Shown here: one piece after another, positions 16,274 through 22,804 of the stretch
Numbering within the stretch: position 1 is the first letter of the stretch
Layout of the letters: the number at the start of each line of letters is the position of its first letter
Assembly: GCA_000435495.1 (NCBI GenBank)
Contig: FR884014.1
Coordinates: 1-54,627, forward strand
Source: Firmicutes bacterium CAG:552
GTDB lineage: Bacteria; Bacillota; Clostridia; Christensenellales; Pumilibacteraceae
DNA length: 54,627 nucleotides
Reading direction: 5' to 3'
Translations under genes and position numbers: made by a program
Notes under the pieces: generated by a model
Databases searched by the model: none
What the model saw: only the letters and a program-made list of their open reading frames with translations
Told to the model about the DNA's origin: nothing

Positions 16274-16500
16274 TTTTAACCTCCATAGCAATCAACTTCG
16301 AACAACTCCGTCGTGTGTGTTAAACCTGCGATTTAATTATGAGTCCTTGCAACCCCCGGACTCAAAAAATTCTTACGACGGTACGAAGTCCGCACAGCTT
16401 ATGCCGTACTGGTCCGCCTGAGTTCTCTGCGTTTTAGCTAAATTTAACGCAGTAACCTCCGGCATCAACCCTTTCGCAGGACTGCGCACACTGCACAGCT
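16274..16500 (-). promoter_or_regulatory. Structured ~225-nt leader of the ribosomal cluster
   Basis: Between the promoter and rpsJ the minus-strand RNA has several potential hairpins. CTGCGTT pairs with AACGCAG around 12 nt (the element covers ~16434-16459). GAGTCC pairs with GGACTC (~16342-16364) just after a T6 run. The 9-mer AAGCTGTGC occurs twice (near 16491-16499 and 16392-16400). No open frame with a ribosome site lies in it. A leader of this length on an S10 operon fits autogenous control by a ribosomal protein, but no known leader family could be assigned by eye. Confidence 0.6.
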
Positions 16501-16505
16501 TATCC

Positions 16506-16534
16506 ATTATACAGCATTGTTTCAATAATGTCAA
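16506..16534 (-). promoter_or_regulatory. Consensus promoter of the S10-spc-alpha cluster
   Basis: On the minus strand TTGACA (16534-16529), a 17-nt spacer and TATAAT (16511-16506): both hexamers and the spacer are perfect sigma-A consensus, as expected for the most heavily transcribed unit of the cell. Upstream is an AT-rich stretch that may serve as UP element. It is divergent from the mscL promoter. Confidence 0.92.
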
Positions 16535-16615
16535 AGGATTTTAAGCATATTAATTATTTTTTTTGCTTGTTTTTTCGATTTTGACTGTTTTTTGCCAATT
16601 ATTCTATTTAAAAGG

Positions 16616-16645
16616 TTTACATTTTCGCATTCGACATGGTACAAT
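16616..16645 (+). promoter_or_regulatory. mscL promoter
   Basis: TTTACA (16616-16621), 18-nt spacer, TACAAT (16640-16645). The expected 5' UTR of ~55 nt contains a perfect 6-bp hairpin with a 3-nt loop (GCGACG GCT CGTCGC, 16668-16682) just before the ribosome site, which could modulate translation. Confidence 0.75.
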
Positions 16646-16708
16646 GCAGGCGAAATCGGGTTGTAGAGCGACGGCTCGTCGCTTTGCGACTTTTTTGGGA
16701 GTGTAATC

Positions 16709-17317
16709 ATGAGGAAATTTTTTAAGGAATTTAAGACTTTCATCTCTCGGGGCAGCGTAATGGATCTTGCCGTCGGCGTAATTATAGGCAGCGCATTTAC
16801 CGCTATAGTTACCGCACTTACCGAGCACATCTTAAAACCCATTATCAACTTTATCTTAGCGGTAATTTTCGGCAGCACCAGTCTCAGCGGAATATATACG
16901 GTGCTAAAAAGAGTAAATCTCCAAGACGGAACCCTGGACCTTGAAAACTCTATTTATATAGATTGGGGTTCGGTTATAAATGCGGTAATCAACTTTCTGC
17001 TCATAGCATTCGTGCTTTTCCTTATAGTAAAAGCCGTCAATTCCTCCAAAAAAGCGTTGGAAGAATCGAGCAAGAACTTACGAACAAAAAGCAAACGTTT
17101 TACCTACGAACAAAAAGAAGAGCTTAAATCAAACGGCATAAGCCCGAAAGACAGAGAAAAAGCGGAAAAGTATTTTGCCGACAAAGAAGCTAAAATCAAA
17201 GAAGAAGAAAGAATTGCCGCCGAAGCAAAAGCAAAAGCAGACGCCGAAGCCAAGGCAAATTCTACGGAAGCACTCCTGAAAGACATCAAAGAAATTTTGC
17301 TTGCAAAGAACAATTGA
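16709..17317 (+). CDS. mscL: Large-conductance mechanosensitive channel with a long tail
   Basis: Homopentameric channel that opens under membrane tension to release solutes on osmotic downshock. The N-terminal amphipathic helix and TM1 (FKTFISRGSVMDLAVGVIIG) and the rest of the first helix are canonical; TM2 is at ~70-98 (WGSVINAVINFLLIAFVLFL). Usual family length is 120-150; this protein has 202 residues because of a highly charged Lys/Glu/Ala helix at ~115-180 before the standard terminal bundle motif (STEALLKDIKEILLAKNN). Ribosome site GGGAG. Monocistronic, with a terminator ~180 nt downstream. Confidence 0.97.
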   Translation: MRKFFKEFKTFISRGSVMDLAVGVIIGSAFTAIVTALTEHILKPIINFILAVIFGSTSLSGIYTVLKRVNLQDGTLDLENSIYIDWGSVINAVINFLLIAFVLFLIVKAVNSSKKALEESSKNLRTKSKRFTYEQKEELKSNGISPKDREKAEKYFADKEAKIKEEERIAAEAKAKADAEAKANSTEALLKDIKEILLAKNN

Positions 17318-17776
17318 CGCTTCGGTAAAGTATCAAGTTGAACGCTATCGTCAAACGACGTTTCGGCATACGACAAATCGTAGCCGCAAAGCAAATCGAT
17401 CCAATATACACAAAAACGCAGCGTTTAACTCATATAGTATATAACGCATATACTACGTAAGGTTGCAAACACGCATTTCGACGTTTCGATAAAGCAGTAA
17501 ACCGCAGAGAAGGTTCTCCCTATCTGCGGTTTTTGTATACATCCGCTATAGTCTTCACATCATCGAAATGCGCATAATGGCACATCAACAATTTGGCTGA
17601 CAATTTTGTGAATTAGAACACCAATGCAAATGAATAATTTAAACGCAAACATTTAATTCGATACTTGCTACAAAGGTTCGTGCGCACCGAATTATGCATA
17701 TTTTTAAGCGACGACACCAAATCTATACATTTAAGAAAAATATTGTGTCTATAACAAACATTTTATCAACAACTGC
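17318..17776. other. Intergenic region between mscL and the aminotransferase
   Basis: No gene with a start, ribosome site and reasonable length is seen on either strand. The stretch contains the mscL-side terminator at 17499-17534 and AT-rich sequence before the next promoter. Confidence 0.6.
17499..17534 (+). terminator. Terminator downstream of mscL
   Basis: AAACCGCAGA (17499-17508) pairs with TCTGCGGTTT (17523-17532), 10 bp with a 14-nt loop, followed by T residues. It lies 180 nt after mscL, with no gene between. Confidence 0.85.
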
Positions 17777-17806
17777 TTGACAAATATACGACTTGTGTTA
17801 TACAAT
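17777..17806 (+). promoter_or_regulatory. Aminotransferase promoter
   Basis: TTGACA (17777-17782), 18-nt spacer, TACAAT (17801-17806), leaving a ~25-nt leader with AAGGAG before the ATG at 17837. Confidence 0.85.
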
Positions 17807-17836
17807 AGACCAATATTATTTGTTCAAGGAGACCGT

Positions 17837-19027
17837 ATGGACTACTCAAAATACCTCAACAAAGCAGTTTGCGAAATGAAACCGTCGGGCATACGAAAGT
17901 ATTTCGACCTTGCGGCGAGCATGCCGGACTGCATTTCGCTCGGCGTAGGCGAACCAAACTTTGTAACGCCCAAAAGAGGCATAGACGCAGCTATAAAATC
18001 CATGCAAGACGGCATCACGAGATACACCTCCAACAACGGTTGGCCGGTCTTGCGCAAAAACATATCCAAATATCTTGCCATGCGTTACGACTTACATTAC
18101 GATCCGGACAAAGAGCTTATAGTAACGGTAGGCGTTAGCGAAGCGATTCTTGACGTAATGCAAACCATAATAAATCCCGGCGACGAAATACTTATCGCCG
18201 AGCCGTGCTTTGTTTCGTACGCTCCCAACATCATAATGGCGGGCGGTGTACCTAAGGTACTGATTTGTAAGGCGGAAGATAACTTTATAATTACCCCGGA
18301 TGCGTTGGAAGCGGCGATAACGCCAAAGACGAAAGCGCTGTTTATGTGCTATCCCAACAACCCTACCGGAGCGATCATGACAAAAGAACAACTTGCGGCA
18401 ATAGTTCCCGTCATTATCAAGCACGATATTTTGTGTCTTTCGGACGAAGTGTACAGCGAACTTACCTACGACGGATTGGAACATGTCAGCATAGCGACGT
18501 TCGAAGGCATGAGAGAAAGAACTTTCGTATTTAACGGCTTCAGCAAAGGCTTCGCCATGACCGGATGGAGAGTCGGCTATGTATGTGCTCCGAAAGAAAT
18601 GATGGTGCAAACAATGAAAGTGCATCAATTTGCCATAATGTGTGCGCCGACAGCATCTCAACATGCGGCAAACGCCCTGCTCGAAGACGCATTCGAAACG
18701 GATTTCAACGAAGTAAAAACCATGGTAGCCGAATACGATCGCAAAAGACGACGACTCTACAAAGCGCTGCTCGACATGGGCTTAGATTGTTTTGAACCTA
18801 AAGGCGCATTTTATATGTTCCCGAGCGTGAAATCCACAGGTATTACCGGCGACGAATTTTCCGAGCGATTGCTTATGGAGTACAAAGTATGCGTTCCTGC
18901 CGGCGAAGCATTCGGAGAATCTTCGGGTAGCGAACACATCCGCATAAGTTACGCTTATTCTATCGAGCAGCTAGAAAAGGGAATCGATCGCATGGCTGCG
19001 TTTGTAAAGGAGCTTAAATCGAAATAA
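17837..19027 (+). CDS. PLP-dependent class I/II aminotransferase
   Basis: A 396-residue fold-type I aminotransferase of the aspartate/aromatic aminotransferase group (PatA/AraT-like). Seen directly: PNNPTG at ~173-178, SDEVYSEL with Asp203 and Tyr206 (PLP ring contacts), the Schiff-base lysine K237 in FNGFSKGFAMTGWRVGY, and the carboxylate-binding Arg near 373 in EHIRISYA. It transfers amino groups between amino acids and 2-oxoacids in the cytosol; the exact substrate cannot be told from sequence. The start is fixed by AAGGAG; an upstream TTG is the -35 box itself. It is a single-gene transcript with its own promoter and terminator. Confidence 0.93.
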   Translation: MDYSKYLNKAVCEMKPSGIRKYFDLAASMPDCISLGVGEPNFVTPKRGIDAAIKSMQDGITRYTSNNGWPVLRKNISKYLAMRYDLHYDPDKELIVTVGVSEAILDVMQTIINPGDEILIAEPCFVSYAPNIIMAGGVPKVLICKAEDNFIITPDALEAAITPKTKALFMCYPNNPTGAIMTKEQLAAIVPVIIKHDILCLSDEVYSELTYDGLEHVSIATFEGMRERTFVFNGFSKGFAMTGWRVGYVCAPKEMMVQTMKVHQFAIMCAPTASQHAANALLEDAFETDFNEVKTMVAEYDRKRRRLYKALLDMGLDCFEPKGAFYMFPSVKSTGITGDEFSERLLMEYKVCVPAGEAFGESSGSEHIRISYAYSIEQLEKGIDRMAAFVKELKSK

Positions 19028-19052
19028 CCCGTTTTCGCAAACGGAGTTAGAT

Positions 19053-19091
19053 AAAAAACCGTGGTCCGAAATATCGGATTACGGTTTTTTT
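19053..19091. terminator. Bidirectional terminator between convergent genes
   Basis: AAAAACCG...CGGTTTTTTT with an inner TCCGA/TCGGA pairing forms a stem with an A run on one side and a T run on the other. It lies between the plus-strand aminotransferase and the minus-strand MATE gene, so it probably serves both directions. Confidence 0.8.
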
Positions 19092-19176
19092 CGATATTGT
19101 TTTACTAAATATATAATGCGGCAAATTTTAATTTTGCGCAAAAACTCGCTTGCGTTCCTTGTTTTTCGTTACATTA

Positions 19177-20553
19177 CTATACTAGCCCGCACGCCTTCAT
19201 CGTTTTGCGATATGCGATTGCAAAATATATAATTTCCGCAAGCGCAGTGATTCCCCACGATACCGGATATAGCAAATACAAAGACTCGAAAGTGCCGAAA
19301 CGAGCAAACACCGTGTATATCCACACTATACGGAATACGCATGAACCCATTATTACTATTGCAGTAGGCACCAAGCTTTTGCCTATTCCCCGAGAAGCCG
19401 CTATAGTACAATCCATAAACGGCGCCAACCACAACGAAAACGCCATTATCCTGAGATGTCGCATACCTGCCTCGATTACCGCTTCGTCCGGTGAAAATAT
19501 CATTATCATATATCTGCCGAAGACCAGCATCGCAACGCCGAACAGCGTAGCCAATATTACTCCGTACGACAAAGATATAACATAGCTCTTTTTAACTTTT
19601 TTTCTGTCTCCTGCTCCAAAGCTCTGCCCCATAAACGTCGTACACGCCATATAAAATGCGTTAAGCATATTGTAACACAACGAATCGATGTTTGCAGCCG
19701 CCGAATTTCCGGACACGGTAAGTTCGTCGAATTTGTTGACGGCGGATTGAAGGAACATATTTGCTATCGCAAAAATAGAGTTTTGCAAACCTGCAGATAT
19801 ACCGAGTATGGCTATGCTTTTGCCTGTCGCTCCGCCGAACGTCAATTTTTTAAAGCTGAACTTAGCTGCGCCCTTGGACCTGAGCAAGTCCACAAACACA
19901 AGAATCGCAGACGAGTACTGCGCTATGATACTAGCCAAAGCCACTCCTGCCGCACCCATATTAAAGACTACGACAAACAGTATGTCTAGTCCTACGTTCA
20001 ACACCCCCGCTACGGTAAGATAAATAAGCGGCCTGCGAGTTTCGCCCTGTGCTGCAAGCACTCCGTTACCGTGATTATAAACAGCAAGCGCAGGCATTCC
20101 GAGTAAATAAATCTGCAAATACATCGTAGCGTCATCGAGCAATGCGCTCTTCGTCTTGAGCAACATGAGAACGGCTCTTGCGCACGGTACCCCTATCGCC
20201 ACTATGACAAAACCGGCAATAACGGAAATCAAAAATCCCGAATGCACGCCCTTTTGTATATCTTCCGCATCCCGCCTTCCTATATCTTTGGCAATGACCG
20301 CATTGATTCCTCCGCCGATACCTATCAAAAAACCGGTAAACAAAGATATAAGCATACTTGTCGAGCCTATGGCACCAACCAAGTATTTGCCGTTAGGGTC
20401 GAATTGTCCAACTATGGCTATATCAGCCATGTTAAACAAAACCTGTAAAACGTTGGAAAGAATAAGCGGCAAACTGAAAACGATTATGTTTTTAAAAAAA
20501 TTGCCTTCTATCAGATTTTTATTTTTTTGAATTTGCTTGACTTTTGTTTTCAT
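19177..20553 (-). CDS. MATE family efflux transporter (second of a pair)
   Basis: A 458-residue MATE/DinF-type exporter with about twelve membrane helices in two related halves (residues ~25-225 and ~245-445). It drives export of organic cations or drugs by Na+ or H+ antiport. Visible family features: IVFSLPLILSNVLQVLFNMA at the start of helix 1 and the gate-like GTSM-type SIGSTSML region. The start at 20553 is fixed by AAGGAGA. It follows a second MATE gene by 95 nt that contain a 14-bp palindrome, so it may have its own regulated promoter. The substrate is unknown. Confidence 0.92.
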   Translation of the reverse strand: MKTKVKQIQKNKNLIEGNFFKNIIVFSLPLILSNVLQVLFNMADIAIVGQFDPNGKYLVGAIGSTSMLISLFTGFLIGIGGGINAVIAKDIGRRDAEDIQKGVHSGFLISVIAGFVIVAIGVPCARAVLMLLKTKSALLDDATMYLQIYLLGMPALAVYNHGNGVLAAQGETRRPLIYLTVAGVLNVGLDILFVVVFNMGAAGVALASIIAQYSSAILVFVDLLRSKGAAKFSFKKLTFGGATGKSIAILGISAGLQNSIFAIANMFLQSAVNKFDELTVSGNSAAANIDSLCYNMLNAFYMACTTFMGQSFGAGDRKKVKKSYVISLSYGVILATLFGVAMLVFGRYMIMIFSPDEAVIEAGMRHLRIMAFSLWLAPFMDCTIAASRGIGKSLVPTAIVIMGSCVFRIVWIYTVFARFGTFESLYLLYPVSWGITALAEIIYFAIAYRKTMKACGLV

Positions 20554-20609
20554 CTTCTGCTCTCCTTTGCAGAACAAACCGTAGCAACACAAATATCAAT
20601 GTACAATTT

Positions 20610-20623
20610 TATCGTATACGATA
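20610..20623. promoter_or_regulatory. 14-bp perfect palindrome upstream of the MATE gene
   Basis: TATCGTATACGATA is a perfect palindrome in the 95-nt gap between the two MATE genes. Its core TCGTATACGA fits the general form of GntR/FadR-type operators (TnGTnnnACnA). It is a candidate binding site for a repressor or inducer-responsive regulator; the regulator is not in this neighbourhood. Confidence 0.55.
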
Positions 20624-20648
20624 TGTATTTTTTGAAACAACGTTATTT

Positions 20649-21983
20649 TTACATATACCCGTATTTCTTTCGACTAAGTATTATGCACACGGCGGTAACT
20701 ATAAGTGAAGCCGCTTCCGCAAATATTACTGCGCTCCAAACGCCGTCCAGTCCCAACCACATAGGCACTAACAATACTGCTATTACTTGGAACACGAGCG
20801 TTCTTAAAAAAGATATCAACGCAGACAATCCGCCGTTACCTAAAGCCGTAAAGAATGCCGAACCGAATATGTTAAATCCAGACAGTAAGAACGACATTCC
20901 GTACAACAGAAATGCATGCCTCGTCAGCTCGCAAAGCTCATCTCTGTACCCTACAAACAGCTTAGCCAGCGGCAGAGCCAAAGCAAGTGCGCCTGCGCTC
21001 ATAATTATACCCGTTACGCCTATAATCAGCAAACTCTTTCGGAATACGTTTTTAAGTTCTGCCGTATTTTTTGCGCCGTAATTATATCCGACTATAGGAG
21101 CTATACCTATAGAATAGCCTATAAATGCGGAAACGAATATAAACGCAACGTACATTATTACACCGTAAGCAGTAACGCCGTCGTTGTTGCCCATTATCGC
21201 TATAAGTCTATAGTTATACAAAATGTTTACAAATGACAACGAAACGTTTGTCATAAGCTCGGACGAACCGTTGGTGCAGCTCTTAAGCAGTGCTTTTCCG
21301 TCCATCTTGAACTTGGTGAGTCTAAGTAGACTCGAATTGCGGCGGGCAAAATAGAAAAACGGAATTGCTCCGCCCACAAATTGGCTTATTGCGGTAGCAA
21401 CCGCTGCGCCTACCACTCCCCACTTAAACACTATAATAAATATTATATCGAGTATTATGTTGGTGGCTCCTGCGGCTACGGTAATAAACGTGCCGAGCGC
21501 AGGTTTTTCTGCTGTAACGAAAAAAGTTTGAAATATATTCTGCAAAAAGAAAAACGGCAAAGAAATGAAGAGTATTCTACCGTATTGGACGCAATAATCT
21601 ATGGTTGCGGCATCTGCTTTCGCAAGCACGGCTATGTCCTTTATGAATATTACGCCCAACGCTCCGACTAAGATTCCGCAGCCGAGAGACACGTAAACCA
21701 TGAGCGAAAACAGCTGTTTCGCCTTCTCTTTGTCCCCCTCTCCAAGCTTGTACGCAACGAGAGCGCTACCGCCCGAACCGAGCATAAATCCTATGGAACC
21801 GCATAACATCGGAAACGGAATTATCAGATTTACTGAGGCAAATGCAGCGTCTCCGACAAAATTAGACACACAAAGACCGTCAACTACGCCGTAAAGGGAG
21901 GTAAACACCATGGTAATAATTGCCGGAGTGACAAACCTTAATAGTCTCTTATAATTAAAATGATCGGACAATTGCACTTTCAT
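20649..21983 (-). CDS. MATE family efflux transporter (first of a pair)
   Basis: A 444-residue MATE exporter. Residues ~10-45 hold helix 1 and VDGLCVSNFVGDAAFASVNL, typical of the DinF-like branch, then LGSGGSALVAYKLGEGDKEK. It is only distantly similar to its neighbour, so the pair is not a recent duplication. No ribosome binding site precedes the ATG; a promoter whose -10 ends 9 nt upstream implies a leaderless or near-leaderless mRNA. A later start would remove part of the first helix. Substrate unknown. Confidence 0.92.
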   Translation of the reverse strand: MKVQLSDHFNYKRLLRFVTPAIITMVFTSLYGVVDGLCVSNFVGDAAFASVNLIIPFPMLCGSIGFMLGSGGSALVAYKLGEGDKEKAKQLFSLMVYVSLGCGILVGALGVIFIKDIAVLAKADAATIDYCVQYGRILFISLPFFFLQNIFQTFFVTAEKPALGTFITVAAGATNIILDIIFIIVFKWGVVGAAVATAISQFVGGAIPFFYFARRNSSLLRLTKFKMDGKALLKSCTNGSSELMTNVSLSFVNILYNYRLIAIMGNNDGVTAYGVIMYVAFIFVSAFIGYSIGIAPIVGYNYGAKNTAELKNVFRKSLLIIGVTGIIMSAGALALALPLAKLFVGYRDELCELTRHAFLLYGMSFLLSGFNIFGSAFFTALGNGGLSALISFLRTLVFQVIAVLLVPMWLGLDGVWSAVIFAEAASLIVTAVCIILSRKKYGYM

Positions 21984-21992
21984 AGTAGAGTG

Positions 21993-22021
21993 ATTATATC
22001 AGACTAAAAATATATAGTCAA
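21993..22021 (-). promoter_or_regulatory. Promoter with almost no 5' UTR, MATE pair
   Basis: TTGACT (22021-22016), 17-nt spacer and TATAAT (21998-21993) on the minus strand. The ATG is at 21983, nine bases after the -10 box, so the expected 5' UTR is about 2-4 nt. Confidence 0.8.
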
Positions 22022-22155
22022 CTACTTTATGTGTTATTTTGGGATAATATTAGCGTATTTCTATCACTTATATCTTATTTTAAAACCACCCGACTTAATT
22101 TTCCATACCATGCGACGCTAATACCGTGACATCTGTCCCATAAACCTACAATATT

Positions 22156-22204
22156 AAAAACAGACGGCAACAAGGTTACGATTTTATATCCCTTGCATGC
22201 CGTC
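22156..22204 (-). terminator. Terminator of nrdD-nrdG
   Basis: GACGGCA pairs with TGCCGTC and an inner CAAGG with CCTTG; on the minus strand the stem is followed by T5 (22160-22156). It lies ~33 nt after the nrdG stop. Confidence 0.85.
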
Positions 22205-22237
22205 AATAACTCTATCGACTTACGATACTTGTCGTTG

Positions 22238-22759
22238 TCAAATGTTTGCGATTACCGCCTCGCCTCGATCCAAAGATTGCTTTACGTCCAAAATCCGCTG
22301 ATTGGACGATCCCCTGAATTTTAGCGATATGTCCTTTTTTGCTTCCACAAACTTTCCGTCCACCAAAACGTCTATCGTTTTTAAAATTTCTCGTACCCAC
22401 TCGGTATTAGCTCTTACCCCGTCGGTAAACATCTCCTCGAAGGTGAATCCCGAATACATCCATATTGTCTTTAAGGGATAAATTTGTTTTACTTTTTTAA
22501 GAAAAGGTAATAATGCTTTTTGATTTGAGGGTTCGAACGGTTCACCGCCCAATACCGTTAGCCCGCTTATAAACGGCGGCTTAAGCATTTCGATAATCTG
22601 ATTTTCGGTTTGCTCGGTAAACGGCTGACCGTAATTAAAATCCCACGTTTCCGGATTAAAACAATTTTCGCATCTATTATTGCAACCCGACACAAAAAGC
22701 GAAACCCTTACGCCGACGCCGTCGGCTATATCGCAATTTTTTATATTGCCGTAATTCAT
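22238..22759 (-). CDS. nrdG: Anaerobic ribonucleotide reductase-activating protein
   Basis: Radical SAM enzyme that generates the glycyl radical on NrdD, 173 residues. The 4Fe-4S motif CX3CX2C is at Cys 26, 30 and 33 (GCNNRCENC), followed by GGEPF (SAM-binding GGE). MNYGNIKNCDIADGVGVR is a typical N-terminus and fixes the ATG at 22759. An in-frame TTG at 22765 is an alternative. The only Shine-Dalgarno (AAGGAG, 22797-22792) lies 32 nt upstream, with a GC-rich hairpin in between that would shorten the distance. Downstream of nrdD by 45 nt. Confidence 0.97.
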   Translation of the reverse strand: MNYGNIKNCDIADGVGVRVSLFVSGCNNRCENCFNPETWDFNYGQPFTEQTENQIIEMLKPPFISGLTVLGGEPFEPSNQKALLPFLKKVKQIYPLKTIWMYSGFTFEEMFTDGVRANTEWVREILKTIDVLVDGKFVEAKKDISLKFRGSSNQRILDVKQSLDRGEAVIANI

Positions 22760-22768
22760 AAACAATAC

Positions 22769-22788
22769 GGGGCGGTCGACGCCGCCCC
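22769..22788 (-). promoter_or_regulatory. Hairpin between Shine-Dalgarno and start of nrdG
   Basis: GGGGCGG/CCGCCCC, a perfect 7-bp GC stem with a 6-nt loop, lies between AAGGAG (22797-22792) and the nrdG ATG (22759). Looping out its 20 nt reduces the 32-nt distance to 12 nt for the ATG, or 6 nt for the TTG at 22765. It probably acts in initiation on nrdG or in setting the NrdD:NrdG ratio. Confidence 0.6.
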
Positions 22789-22804
22789 CTGCTCCTTATA
22801 TTTT

